The notes under the pieces were generated by a model, which had not been told where the DNA came from, searched no databases, and was given only the letters and a program-made list of their open reading frames with translations. The position numbers were made by a program, and so were the translations under genes. Below, in pieces: positions 46,120 to 59,423 of a stretch of 64,000 nucleotides of DNA. Source of the DNA: Rutstroemia sp. NJR-2017a BVV2 (lineage: Eukaryota; Ascomycota; Leotiomycetes; Helotiales; Rutstroemiaceae); contig NJPS01000039.1 in the NCBI GenBank assembly GCA_002946415.1, forward strand, positions 310,001 to 374,000. The letters run 5' to 3'. Positions within the stretch are counted from its first letter, which is position 1, and every line of letters starts with the position of its first letter.

Positions 46120-49100
46120 TAGAACTACAGGAAAGCTAGTAATGATGCTTTATGATTGGAATTGACTTCTAGAAACCTTAATTGAATAACGAATTTTATC
46201 TCTCATGTGAGTCATGTCGAAGTGATTGCTAAGCAGCCTAAGCTGAACATGCTGTGAGTACACTCCTTAAGCTAAGCCACATCATTGCCCTAGTTTTTAG
46301 TGACATCCGAGGTTTACAACTGCATAAGACTTCCAAAGAATGTCTTTTGTGTTCGGTGAATGGTCAAATGTGTGAAGACTCCAATCCTGAAACCCTCTCA
46401 TCGATAACTATGAATGTCTAATCCTTGACGGTCTGACCTTGCATTCATTCCCTGTAGGTTCGCAAATGTCTCAAGAGTTGGATCATGCCGCTGTATGCGA
46501 TAAAAATTAACAAAACAGGCAATTTATCGTCCAGTATCAGACTGTAAGACTTGATGATCGAACTGCAGCCACTTGGCTTGTATGGCTGATCCCCCGTCGG
46601 CAATGCGGTGCCAATACCACACGCCACCGGCTATTCTATCAATGATTCTTTAGCCCAGCAAACTCATGCGCAAGTAATGGCTTGCCCAAGCAGTAGCGTG
46701 TTTGAAGTACTGATAAAATTTCGAGGTTGCGTACGCATCTGCCTGCCGCGATTAAAACAGTTAGTCTGTATCCTCCTGCCATGTCCTGAAGCTAGAGCCC
46801 CCTGGATGAGTGGGAAACAGGTTGTACATAGAAGCAGGAACTGGAGTTCGAGCGGCAGTCATGCAGCGTAGCTCGTCAAAAAGGAAAGAGATATTAAATT
46901 AATGAACGACCCGGGGAGTCACTTCGACGCAAAGAGTCCCGGGGTAAGAACCACTATCGTATACCTCATCTTAATCTTAGGAACGTCTCGCACACTTGTG
47001 CCAGCACATTCGCAAGCTACTCAGCCTGTGTCACTCTTGAGTCTTGAGCTTGCAGGGATGACTAACGCGCTGAACAATCTTTTCGTGAGTCTTCTTTGAC
47101 GAGGGCGATTGCATGTTTCAAATATTTAATATACCCTGTGCTTTTGCACACGCTTTCGAATTGATTTACCCGATGGCTGACTGCAAAAAAACTAGGAACA
47201 ACACGGTCAAGTATTACGAAGCAGTTAGGAAGCGAGTGGTGCGTGTTTGCGGCTCTGCGTCTTGCAATGTCAAAGCGGTAGAGGTATGTACGAAGTATAT
47301 GTGGGTAAATGGGAGATCGTTTGCGAAACTGAGGGGCAGTGCTGAATTTGCGAGACATCATCACGAGGGGTGGGTCTCGCGAAGTCAACGAACAAAGTAT
47401 CTATCCTACCAAAAGCGCATGAATCGATATGAGGATCTACAGACTGCCATCATAGCCGCCCGACACTATATGCACCTCTCGCATTATGTATCGCTGAAGG
47501 ATTCCCAATACAGTAGTTATAATGTATATAGTGCAGCGCTGTCATAGTCATCATTTAATGGGCGTTAAGATTGATGGCTAATTGAGCGCCGAAGCTGGGT
47601 GACACAATGCAATCTCCTTGGCCATGGTCGAAGACAGAAGTTGCAGGAGAGTTGGCTAATGTTGACGTTGACCTCGTTATGTCGATCCCAGATAGGGAGA
47701 TCGAGCTGGAGCGTAGCCTGTAAAGCTAGCGTTGGCACCCCGAAAGGGACTGGAAAACCGGCCATTCCGGGTACAGTGGTGTCACTGTGAAAATGCAAGT
47801 GGGGGGGTGTTCATATGCTTCGCTGGCATTAAGCATGCACATGCAGCGGCGAATTGAAGACATCAATTGCAATCCGGCATTGCATGAGTTTCTAGTTCGC
47901 TCGTGGCTGGCCGTGGGGGCCCTCAAGCATCCAAGTTTTTGAAAATAATCGGGCGTGAACCGGTTATGGGGCGCTAAATGTTGATATCTGATAGAAATAT
48001 TCTAGAAGTCTCCAATGCACGCTTATCCTACATCGTCACACTCGGCGTAGGTTAATGGTTGCAGGCCGCATTGTTTCCAAATTAGGGATGAGAGGCCCCA
48101 TGAAGAACAAATGTCGAAGAATGCTTGCCGGGACATTCTCGGGAGACTCGGACCTATACGAGTATGAGGAGAGAGTCTTGCTATCTCAATTTCACTTGAA
48201 CCAGACATTCACTCACTACTAAGTACCTGTCCTACGACCCCACCAAATTGCCTTTATTCCGGGGCAAGTGGCTGGGGGATCATAGGACAGCAAGCGCAAG
48301 GATCACTATCGTGCGATCCGATTGCCCCTGTTATGGAACTTCTAGAAGGATTTACAAGATTCTTGAGCCCCGATTATTTTTCGATGATTGGGCAGGAGTG
48401 ACAGTTCCTGTATCTTTTCGACAGATTTTGTGGAAACCTGTATCGCTAACGCGGGATGGTTCAGCTCATAGCACGATGTGGAGATGTGGAGGTCTCCATC
48501 TATCGGTGAAAGGATTATCTGTTTAATTGCAGTGTCGATGTGCTGGCCTCCTTCGTAAATTGAAGCACTTCTATTAGAACGAGCATGAGGAGTGATGGCT
48601 TGAGCGCTCAGTGCACATCCAGGTAGCAAGGACTGCTCCAAGTACAACTTTGCCCTGCTACATCCAGCAGCAAGTGGGCGCATACGTGCATGCAGCTGTG
48701 GAGACTGTACTCTGTAAGATTAACGCAATGTATGAAGTATGCACGCAAGAGCGCGGTGTGTCATCTAGGGTTCAAGGACCAAATCACGAATGGTCGTATT
48801 GTATGCCTGGGACAATTCTCGCCGTAGAGCATTTGGCCGTCAGGGATACTTGCAAAAGATTCAGAACCCAAGTAAATATGGTTGTGATGTCAGACGAGTC
48901 GAGTATGCCTTCAAAAGGCAAAGGTTTTGGGGCCAGTATGGCCAATAGATCCGTTCAAGGTTTGTTCGGATGATTTGGGCTAGATTGTCATGTGCATCCC
49001 TCAACCGGCCGACATCTAAGAAAGCATAGGCGCAGTAAGTACTGGACATTCCACACGCAGCTGACGTTCCAAGACAATCCAATCGGGATAATATCAGCTT

Positions 49101-50985
49101 TTCAAGCATCCTCGCGTGAACCGGAATGGTCTCTTTGATCGGTGCAGATGGATAAGGAAAGACACTGATTTGCATGGCCGTAACTACGAAGCAGAACATG
49201 AAATGACATGTCAGATGTGATTAATTGCGTGCACGGGCTTGGTCGAGAAGCTTCATGGAACACGTTTATCTCACTTAAACTTTACAATTGCTGTAACGCT
49301 AAGACCGGTGAAAGAACAAGTGATTGTAATCTTACCGGGGGAAAAGGGTCGCGGGTTTACAGAATTCGACCGACCCATGATGTTTCAGCAGGGCATACGA
49401 AGTAGTCACGTCCAAACCTCCATATGTACGAGTTGTCATTGGGCAGATTGGGGCCAAACAAGATGCAGGCCAACTTTCATCCGGTTGTTGTAAGCAGGCT
49501 GTGCAGAAAACATGAACATGCCATTGGCGTACAAGTTCCGTGGAGTCTGCTGCTTCCTCGGGACCACTCATCGTGAAAAATAGTTTTGGTGGAAAGAAAG
49601 GTAAAACTAATGACGAGTCGTAGTCCGACGCCCACTGCTCACAGACACTGACCCTCTCACCGCACCTAGCCCCCTCAGAGCGTTCATGGGATACGTTTCC
49701 AGGGTCGTAGTGGAGCGGGTCTTTTTCCTTCGTCCTTTGTACTGTAGTACCTTCGTACTGTATCTACTTTGTGCTCCTGCACCAGCCAGACCCCTAGACC
49801 CTGCACTTTGTCGATCTCTGTACCTACCACCTACAAGTGCTCTGGAAAACGGTGGTGTTGAACCTAAATCGTGGAAATCTTCAGAAATTAAACACCATTT
49901 TCTCTTTCATTATTTTCAGGTAAATCGAGCTCTGCTGCCAAACGCCAAATGCGCGCAAGGAAAAATGCCTCTCCAAGATAGGGGTTGAGAATGATTACTC
50001 TGTGAATAACAAGCCTTATTCTTCAAAAATTGATGTTCGACTGTGCTTCATAACGCCAAGTGACGATGATTTGCACCATGCTCCGGCGATCCTCCTTGTA
50101 CTTCCAATCAAACAAATTACTCTGTACAATATCTGGCAGTTGTGGGGTGCTACTGTACTAGTACCAGGTGCTAAAGGTATGGGGATCGATTCCCTGGTCT
50201 GGCCTTGCCAATGGCGGGCCTGGTCCTGGTCAGACCATCCGAATCTTTGTGCTCTTCCGATTCTCTGTCCTGTTCCGCTCGGAGGCCACGGATAAGATGT
50301 GGTCAAAAATCCGGTACCCCATTGCTGATTTTGCTCCTGACATACCCCGGGCCCCGGCCAGCCACTAGTTACCCTCCTTGTCCCGTCTTGAGTCGGCCCA
50401 CCAAGCATCAACTAACAAGGCCTTCCTTGTCGGCCTATCGTGGTTCAGTTACTTCTATGCTTCATTCCCTTCGTGAGGTAAGCCGATACTTCGTGCAGTC
50501 GGATGTCTTGTGGATGGGAAGAAGCAGAGCTGGAGTCCCTGTAATGAAACGGCGACAACTAGTAATTAAACCACGGAGCTTGATCGACAAAAATGATTTG
50601 ATTTCTTGGAAGTCGAGGCGGTCAAGCTTCTGTCCAAATTTAAACAATTTTGAGCTCTATCAAAGAGATGATGCTTCTCCACTAACTATGGGTCATGACC
50701 TTGATTGATATGCTACCTGGTTGGCACGGAGCTCGCAAGGTTAACCTTACATCGTTATCCTGGAATTGCCTCTGAAAACTACATACGAGATAGAGAAGCT
50801 TGGATTCATACACGCGGGGCAAATTACTTCCTTCACAGGCAAGCGTTTGGCCTAGTTGTCGCGTAGTCAATCATGGGGTTTCGCACTAGACAGAATCACG
50901 ACATACAGTACCTACAGTGGTTTGCGAATTTGCGTGAAAAATAAAACTAGATACAAACACCAGTCCATATATTGAGTAAACATTC

Positions 50986-51016
<31 letters not shown>

Positions 51017-51583
51017 ATTATTGCAGCGAAAAAGGCCGACGTCCTGCGTTCTCCTTCGTCTTGGTTTAAATGGCTTCGGAAAAAAGAATCGATGCGTCGG
51101 CGACGTTCACGTTATCGTGACGGAGCTCGGACAAGCCTGAAAAATATTTTTTTATTTCCTAACGTTTAGGTAGACACAGGGTTGGACTGACGTCTGTCAG
51201 ACAGATTCGTTGGGTGGGGAGGAAGAGCGAAAAGGCTTTGAAAGCCAATGAACGGAGGTATTATGGGCCGCAAATATTTGCGAACCATCTCGATTGCCTT
51301 GCGAAGAAGCTACTTATAAACTTGTGAAGCCGCTATATAGACGGATACGGAAAATATCCAGCTTCCCTATTCGTTTCTCACCAGTTCACGAAGACCAGAC
51401 AGCTCGTTTCATTATTCATTAGTCACATTGCTACGAGTATATACAAAAATATTTAGCTGCTCGAACATCTTATCCCAACATTCGCTACCATTCTCTACAT
51501 ATCTTTCTTAACGACGAAGAACATTTCACTTCCCTTCAATATCTTTACTCCTATCTCTACATACTACCCTTCTAGCCTACACA
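46120..51583. other. gene-poor stretch, 5.5 kb
   Basis: No gene that I can support. The longer frames (for example 47113-47547 + and 48861-49199 -) have no recognisable domains and overlap other frames antisense. An (AAAT)n microsatellite lies at 50987-51018. The last 250 bp contain a TATATAG and C/T-rich sequence likely to be the promoter and leader of the gene at 51584. Confidence 0.5.
50987..51018. repeat. (AAAT)n microsatellite
   Basis: About eight uninterrupted AAAT units. Confidence 0.95.
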
Positions 51584-52454
51584 ATGTCGCCTCACTCATC
51601 AAAGTCTAAGAAGCGTTCGAATCATCAGGATGCTGACAAGGGGTACGTCGATTCCACATGAGGATATTGAACTCTTTGACTGACCTTCATGTCTCCAAGG
51701 CACACGCATCACAGAACCCTCGAAAGCAATTCGTCCGCCACCTCGCAGAACAGGAGGAGAGTCTACCAGGAGACGCAGACGCCTCAACCAGACACCGGCC
51801 CGATCTCCCAAGAGCAGCTCGTTGCTCAGGTGAAGACTATCCATGCCGGCCTCGTTATGGTCGAAGAAAAGTGCAATGAGGTCGACAGACAGATGGGCTC
51901 CGCAGCACCTCCTGAGCCAAACCAATACTGGCAGGCCGACGTCGATGTCATCGATGGCCCGATCATTGGTAATGGGTTCAAAGACCCTGCTGCGTTCTTG
52001 TACAGCGAGGGAGCCCCCCTGGGAGAGGTTGGCAGTCAAGCCACATTCGACACTGACATCGATGGCATGACATCGCCGACTGTTCCATGCCCAGCATCGG
52101 CAAACACCTATCAACCTTCTTCAGACACATGGTCCCTCCGCACAACGTGTCACCAAGCCGACAGTAGCTCAGATGGAATAACATACGACAGCTATGGGCA
52201 ACGTCGGGACACACAGTGGGCCGGTGGTGCTTTCTCGGACTGTCCAGCAACGGCGAGTTGCTCCGGAATTGTTCAAGACGAGCAGGCTGAGGTCCCCCAA
52301 TATGCTGGCCGGGTATACGATTATACCCTCGAGCGATGGGTGTATGAGGATGTTACGTTGGAGGTTCCGGTATGTTATCGTGATGAGAAAGACGCGACGA
52401 TAGAATGCTAACACATCTTAGGTGAACGATCGGATCCAGAGCTACCGGTACTGA
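51584..52454 (+). CDS. orphan protein A, paralogue of the 57.4-kb gene
   Basis: Three exons (51584-51642, 51700-52369, 52422-52454) give 253 residues. Unknown family. The start is basic and Ser/His-rich (MSPHSSKSKKRSNH), then comes a helix-like segment ISQEQLVAQVKTIHAGLVMV at about 56-75, a long Asp/Ser/Pro-rich middle with several cysteines, and the C-terminal segment YDYTLERWVYEDVTLEVP just before the last intron; the final exon encodes only VNDRIQSYRY. Introns of 57 and 52 bp have good fungal ends. The EQ...HAG helix, the LERW box and the position and phase of the last intron are shared with the gene at 57420, so the two support each other as real genes. No signal peptide; the function cannot be inferred. 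Confidence 0.7.
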
Positions 52455-53442
52455 TTGTTAGACTGTGCCGACATATATTGTATACTACCTCCAACAGTGA
52501 GGAACGATAGGTTCTAACAGCATCGGAACGCAAAGCACATCCGGAAAAGTAATAATAGAACTTGCGATTTTTGTCGGTCGATATTCGAAGGTCGGAGTAC
52601 CAAAAAGACGTGCGACACTGAACCACCATACGAAAAGACTAGCTCCTCATTTTCGACGACGATTGTATATATTCTCAGTATCCCAAGAAGAATCCAACGA
52701 ATTGTTTCCAAAGGTCCGAACCCATCCCAGTTTTAAAAGCGAACCCCCAGAAAAAAAAGTTCTACACACAGTGTTGTGTATCATCCATTATCTGGCAACC
52801 TAGCCCAAAAGTTTCCTCGTTCCGTGTCGTCCTTTTTCCGCAACTTGATCTCGTCCGACGACTTCGAAGGGCAGATTTGCTTTTCTTTTGAACATGGACT
52901 CGTTTCGACCAAATCACTCATCACTGTTGTATGTGCCATTCTGAATCACGGCCGATATCTTCTTTGCCCATTAGGAGTTCCAAGAGCGGATCAAAAAGTG
53001 TCAGAATTAATTTCGACGCAAAATTGAATAGACAAAAACCCCCCCCCAAAAAAACGGCCTTCAGCGACGCAAAAGATCCGACATGATAGATACATGAATT
53101 TTCATTCGTCCTACCGTCTTTCACGAGCATCACGATCCCTTCTTGGCGTGAGAGCACTCATCAGCTAGTTCAGCGCTGCATCGTACATTTTCTCATGAGC
53201 ACCACGATTTCTTTTTGGCATCGCAACATCCTTTAAGGACTGCAGCAATCCCGCGCTTAGCGACGAAATATGCGATGCCTGCAAGAATGTAGCGGCATGG
53301 TATCCATGGATTTTTGGAAATCTTACGACGTCCCCTGCCGGTCTCACGTGACCATATGCTTGCGTTCAATTACTACCTCTCGATAACAAATCCTCATCCT
53401 CAATAGCCATTCGGTATCGCGCAAGGTCTCCAAGACATTCGA

Positions 53443-53686
53443 TCCAAGTGTCTATGAAGGCATGAGCTCTATGAAGGCATGAGCTCTATGAAAGCAGGAG
53501 CAGACATTCAATCCAAGTGTCTCCGAATGCAGGAACAGTTTCATAAAGAAGCGCCATCATCGAATATGCAAAGTAGATGAAGTAGCCCATGGCTTGTGTC
53601 CAAGTGTCTCCGAAGGCAGGAACGGTTTCATAAAGAAGCGCCATCATCGAATATGCAAAATAGATGAAGTAGCCGATGGCCTGTAC
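53443..53686. repeat. tandem repeat, last two units 87 bp each
   Basis: The unit starting CCAAGTGTCTCCGAA occurs at 53513 and 53600 with few differences over 87 bp. A shorter related start, CCAAGTGTCTATGAAGGCA, occurs at 53443 with inner copies of the motif GAGCTCTATGAA. No coding frame follows the period. The array runs almost directly into the inverted repeat at 53697. Confidence 0.85.
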
Positions 53687-53696
53687 ATCAAAGCCA

Positions 53697-53910
53697 TCAT
53701 CCTATCATTGTCAGACTGATGAGGTTGACACAGAATATTTGGTCCAGCCAGAATCGCAAGATGGTGGTAGAGCCTCCGGTCATATGACCATACCAATTTC
53801 CAGCAGCCGCCGTCCAAACATCTCGTGTTGCAAGATGATGATAGCAAGATGATGATAGAGCTTTTTGGTCTTGGAATGAGTTACTCTCCAGTCTGACAAT
53901 GATAGGATGA
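53697..53910. repeat. fold-back element with perfect 22-bp inverted arms
   Basis: Positions 53697-53718 and 53889-53910 are exact reverse complements (core CATCCTATCATTGTCAGACT). The 170-bp interior carries short GATGGTGGTAGAG/GATGATGATAGAG repeats. No flanking target duplication was found, so the type of any parent transposon is unknown. Confidence 0.8.
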
Positions 53911-56900
53911 GGTCATGATACCGATGCAGTGATGTCCGATGTAAGGCAACCAAAGTGCGCCACAACCTCGCAGGCATGGCGTACTTTGCAGCTTTGCAGC
54001 AAATTTACGTAGGCGAAACACCACACACGAGCTTGCAATATCTGGCATATTGCAAGAACAGGCGACGGAGTTCGATTTCCTTTACAGCAAATTTTCCTGC
54101 TTCAAATGTTAGTTTCATTATTAAAAGGTTATATTTCAAAGGCGGGGAGAAGGCGGGGGGGAGAGTGATGGAAGCAATTCGGTGCTGTCAAAATGTATTT
54201 TGCCTTCTTTTTCTTTGCTGTTTCTAGGCAAGATTGTCGATGCTCTAACGATATCGTACGATTAGATGCCTCAATGAATGATAATGAACCCGTCATCTTT
54301 GGTTGCCTTGTTTAAAGTAAGCATTGGGTTGTGATTTGACTGCCTCCTGGCGTGTTGGGCTGATCTCAGTAACAACAATCGAAATGGGCGATGCAAAGTT
54401 GTGTCACCGACGGCGAGCGTCAACACAAGCTACCGGTGCGGTGCGGTGCGAGGGTCTCTGGCTCTAGTCCCTGTCCCTGGCTAGATGCAGCCCTACGGCG
54501 GCGAGAAAAACATAATTAATCCCAACCATGTTTAAAAGAAGGCATAAATCTAAGAATTCAACGAATGCGAAAATGAACATGAAACGCGGAGAGGAACAAA
54601 GAAATTTTTTTTGAAAAGAGGGGAAGCTCAAGGGAGGGTGGTGATGAAGAGGGTTGATGGGTAATTCCTCTGATCTTGTCAGACGACAGGTTTTTTAGTG
54701 TTCTCGCTTAAGTTCAACCCTTGACGTAGTAGTGCTTTTCTTTTTATGGCAGGAAGCTATTTGATTGATTGAATTGGGAAGACGGCCAATTTCTAATAAA
54801 AGAAAAAGAAGCAACGATCTGGTTGGCTCAAAGGTAAAGGATTTCTTGGACGAAGGAGTCTTCTCCGGTCAGGGTCTAAAAAGCTTCACCGATTATACAT
54901 GATTGCCTAATTGGGACCGGGGACCAAAAAATTGTTGAAATCCATCGATTGATCGGAGGGCATTCGTTTCGAATACAGCTGTGCATGGGGTCGAGCAGCC
55001 CTGCTTGTACTATGTAGATTTTCTCATTGGGCCTCATGCATATCCAACTTGAGTTGGGCGGTTCAAGACGTAGGCACCAATCACCTGCGGCCTTGTGTAA
55101 CAAGTATCAGTCCACTATCTGCATGTGATGATGTGTTCGCAGTATGGTTGTGTAACGCGAAGAGCGTGTCTCGACAATGGCTCGTCCGTATACAGATCCG
55201 TATGACGGGATCGGATCCCAAGACAAGGGAGCCGATCAATGAAACATTTTCGAAAAATTTGCTCGAGACGTGACTGGATGGTGATAATCGGGGCATTTCT
55301 GCGATTCGGGAGCTTTCATTGGGCGTCTAGGAAACAATTCCTTGCTTCGCGAAGAGACGCATTTGGAATCATGCCGATTGTTTACCTCCGACCACTTGCA
55401 TTATGCAAAATGATACGAAGTGTCCTGTATTCCAATCATCCAATAGATTCGCTTATGAATTGTCTTTGACGGGCAAAGGAAAGCGCTTGATTATTGACAC
55501 AAATTATCGCCAATGACGTGTTTGGTTGTACCAATGCAAGCAAACTTGTTGTAAGGGTAAGAGAAGTCCCGGTATCAAAGTTAAGTTCGGAAAATACCCA
55601 TAATCCACGGAATCCAATCCATGAAATCAGGGATCGAGCCGTCGGTGGAGAGCATTTTTCGACATCGGCTTGCGATGCTCGCTTGACATTGTTCGTCCTG
55701 AACTCCCGGACAGTATCTCTACCATCGACCAACAGACCTTCTAATTGGGCATTGAGTTTCGATCTATGATATCGCACCAGATTGGTCGGCCCAACCTCAT
55801 AACTTGATGTCGCCTTTCCTTGGTGTTGATGGGAAATACGCTATCTAATTATGGATGAATACCGTCATCGATTTCTAAATGTGGGATGCACATCGATCAT
55901 AATTTCTGTTGGGAAAAGACATGGATATTAAATCGCGCAAATTTGTGAGTAGTTGTCCATGTTTGAAAAGCTTCCCCATCGTGAACAGACACGGTTGGCG
56001 GCTCATCAGCGACAACCGTTGACTCAGCATGGCCACACATGACTGCGCAGTATAACTGGGAAAGCATAGCCGTGGTTCTACACGATCTGTTCTTTTGGAC
56101 CTGCATTGCGCGCTTTTCTCGACGTATGAGTTGTCTGATCAGCGTGCCGTCACTAATTTGCTCGTCGTAAACGCGGCTCGTCGTGACTGAGCAAATAGCT
56201 ATGCGATGGGCGACTCTCATCCATAGATCTTGATTTCGCCCCGCCAAGATTTGCCTCTGGCTCGCTACCTAGCAATAGATACCAATCATGCGATATATCC
56301 CGTCGTAAGCCTCGATTGATGGTGTTACTGATGCTCACGATACCATTGATATCGTTGACACGAAACCGTTGGATTATTAAACACATCGACGCGCTGCATC
56401 CTCTTGCATGGACAAGGGAGAAGAAATCAATTGCCATGTCCCTGTCAGCAAGCTTCAGATTTCGAGCGGTGGGAGGCGTAAGCCTATGACCATGTCTGCC
56501 GGCCCGGCTGGTAGGCATGAAGAATTCCCGACGATAATCGTAAATTGAGATTGCGAGGAAAGTAAGCCCACCGGACGGAAGGGAAAAAATATCAAGCCAA
56601 CCACGTGTGAGCACAGGGCTGAGTGAAGGCCTGTGGCTTGGAAGCGGATGTTTGAGAGAGGACGGCAGGCGACTTACACAATCTCTCCCTGGAAATTGCA
56701 AAGGACCAAATCTTAAGAGGCAGCGGAAATTTTGTCGGAAAGCGGTGTGAAAACACAGCAGGGGAAGATCGCAGTCAAACAGTCTCCAGAGAATGATCTG
56801 TCGCAGGAAGACAGAGATATCGAAGGATCATTATCCTCGCACCCAAAACCCATGGCCATCAGAGGATGTGTTTATTACCGGTATAGTTATTACCGGTATA

Positions 56901-57419
56901 GCATGAATCTATGATGCATAATTTACTTCTGCGTGTGCTGGTTCTCGGTGAGTGAAACAAGGTTCTTGTGACTTCGAAAGTGAAGTGTTTTTGAAGGGGG
57001 CTCTTCGACCTGCCAATTTAATGGTTCGCAATTATTGCGAACCGCAAAGGCTGGTTGCCTAGTATTTTTTGTGTAATACTATATGCGGCGCAAGTTTGGA
57101 CAGTCTCTTGAACCATGCCCATGCGATATCTTTTACTGGTTCTGATGAGGTTGGCGATGAGTGGCTACTAGCTATGCTTCGTTGCTCTTTCATTGCTGCT
57201 TTTCAGTTGCTTTGGTGTGAGCATGAAGTGCTACTTGCCGCATATACTTCCGTACTTTTTGTGTCCAATTTTTCTTAAATACCTTCCTTTGCCAACCAAG
57301 TGATGGGATGAGAAGCATCAGATGCGATTTTGCATATTGGATAAACAACGAATCATTTGCTCCTTATCGTCGTTACATAAGAGAATTTGCCGACACAGCT
57401 CATAACTTCAGTCTGCAGC

Positions 57420-58270
57420 ATGTCATTCACAAACGAAGCTCCGTCATCCAGGGAAGACATTGAGTCAACCCTCGTCGTAGATGAACGTCCGGAGTGTGAG
57501 CAAGAGGCCTCTATGCCTGCGTGTGTATGGCAGTCGTCGAGAACCCTGACCGATGGCCAATCTCAACACGTTCAATTGACGAAAGAACAGATCGCGCAGA
57601 CTGTGTGCCATGCTGGAGCCTATTTACTTCCATATCAAACGCAAGAGGAAGCACGTGACAATTATGTACTTGCCGATGCCGCAGCCAACATCCGAGAAAT
57701 GCAAGGTGGCCACGTTTTTGCCCAGCCTGGTGAAAATCATACCCACCGACCCCAGCAAAATAATACGTTAACTGGATCCACATCCGTCGGTACAACGAAC
57801 GCCATGTTATTGCATCTGTGCGGAAGTCTGACCGGGTACAAACTTACTACCCTACAACACTTGTCATCCACTGGCTCGGAGAATGTATCCTCCGCACCAT
57901 CTTCTCCGATTGCGACCACACATCCACACGGGCTGCCCTTTTCTCCTTCCCCCCTGACTACTTCCAACATTAAACTCATCATCCAATACATCTCTCCGGT
58001 AAGCACTGCTTGCAACCTGCCAAGAATATCAAAGGACTCCACCGATTTCAAGGGCGCCACCCCATCTCAATCTCATGGACCCATGCAACTATCGCACACG
58101 CATCCGGATGTCCACACTAAGCGCCGAATACAACTTGAGCGTTGGGCTAACGAAATGTATGACCTTGACATGACTGTATGTGCCCTTGCTCCGCATCAAG
58201 GAAATAACGCTGACCACAGATGTAATTTCAGATAACCGAACGTCTCGAGAGATCCAATTGGATTTATTAG
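57420..58270 (+). CDS. orphan protein B, paralogue of the 51.6-kb gene
   Basis: Two exons, 57420-58175 and 58232-58270, give 264 residues. Unknown family. It is acidic at the start (MSFTNEAPSSREDIESTLVV), then has a helix-like segment LTKEQIAQTVCHAGAYLLPY at about 61-80, a Ser/Thr/Pro/His-rich middle and the C-terminal box QLERWANEMYDLDMT before a 56-bp intron; the last exon encodes ITERLERSNWIY. An earlier acceptor at 58219 would add only a Met before a stop; the acceptor at 58231 is preferred because it gives a tail matching orphan A. No signal peptide or membrane segment. The similarity to orphan A is weak in sequence but consistent in order and in intron position and phase. Confidence 0.62.
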
Positions 58271-59423
58271 ACCTGCGGATGCTTTGAGGGTGATGCATGC
58301 ATCCATGGCGAAGTTCGCAAATGCAGTCCGATATTGGGTGTGTAGTGCGAGCTGTGTTGAAGTTGAAAAAGAAGAGGACATTATTAAACCGCGTGGAAAG
58401 ATTGCGACATAGTGGGAATGGGACTAGCGCCTTTTGTAATAATTATATGTACGATATCAGGATAGGTTGATTCGGAAAAGAAATAGAACGAGTTTGCAAA
58501 AATAAAGTCTTGTCGAGCTGATTCACCGTTCACCGTTGCGTGCGCCCACTGTTGGTTTAGAATTCCGTCGTGATACACTATTTAGTGATTGTGATACAAG
58601 CTTGATGTATTATATATTTCTGACTGTATCATCAAACGAGGAAACTATAAGACCTTAGTATCGCTAGTAGTGCTCGAATTTCCGTTGTTGAAATTTGGCA
58701 CATGCAATGTATTGAAGTGCATACGTAACACGGAGAGCTCGTCTGTCGGATTCGCCTCTTTCGCTTATGTGGCAACAATATAAGGTATAAACCAGCGAAC
58801 ACGCTGTGTAACACGAAACTTTTGCGAGTCTCAGTTTCCTTGAACAGAGTCGATTAGGAAATGCCCGGGCGCACCAGTTTAACATCCGAAGGCCGCATAT
58901 GCAGGTCAGGCGGGACTTCCGGAATCTGTTCCTGCCCTGTAGAATCAACCTCGTAACCAACGGCCACATGGAAGTTTGAATAGACAAAGAAAAGCATGAG
59001 ATCAGCTAAGCTGAGAAAATCCAGGAGGTGGTTAAGTCCCAATGTCGATCCATGCAAACTATCGATAACGTTCCATTTTGAATCCGTCGAGCAAAGAGCA
59101 CACACTCTACGGGTTCGAGATGAGTGTTCTAGTCTGTAGGAACCTGATAAGTGGTAAAGACAATCATATAGCTGGATGATCTGAAAGATATGAACGTGCA
59201 TACTACCAAATATCATAGACGCTTGTCTCGGAGATATCACGAAAGCCTGCTATATCGAAAGATTGGTCTGACAGATCAAAACCCCTCATTTTCCAAACCA
59301 ACATCGAAATATCTATAAGTCTAGATTCTCAGTTATGTTGACAAGCTCCAAGCAATTGCTTATTAGGCATCCAAAGTTTCCCCCGTGCTAACCATAAACG
59401 CCAAAAATGCATCATTTTAATAT
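58271..59423. other. intergenic between convergent genes
   Basis: About 1.15 kb between the 3' ends of orphan B and cystathionine beta-lyase. No supported gene, repeat or RNA seen. Confidence 0.5.

Larger units (their letters stand above)
52455..57419. other. gene-poor stretch, 5 kb
   Basis: No supported gene. It holds a tandem repeat (53443-53686) followed directly by a fold-back structure with perfect 22-bp arms (53697-53910), both described separately. The 182-codon - strand frame at 56153-56701 lacks an early ATG and any motif. Confidence 0.5.

Noticed and set aside
47113..47547. 144-codon + strand frame
   Set aside because: No recognised domain, antisense to another frame of similar length, no intron structure.
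48861..49199. 112-codon - strand frame slightly resembling a fungal transcription factor middle region
   Set aside because: The likeness was general helix composition only; no zinc cluster or continuing exon was found on either side.
50130..50220. tRNA-like stretch with GATCGATTCCC
   Set aside because: No matching acceptor stem, A box or anticodon arm could be built.
56153..56701. 182-codon - strand frame
   Set aside because: Begins at a non-ATG codon, the first Met comes late, and there is no family resemblance.
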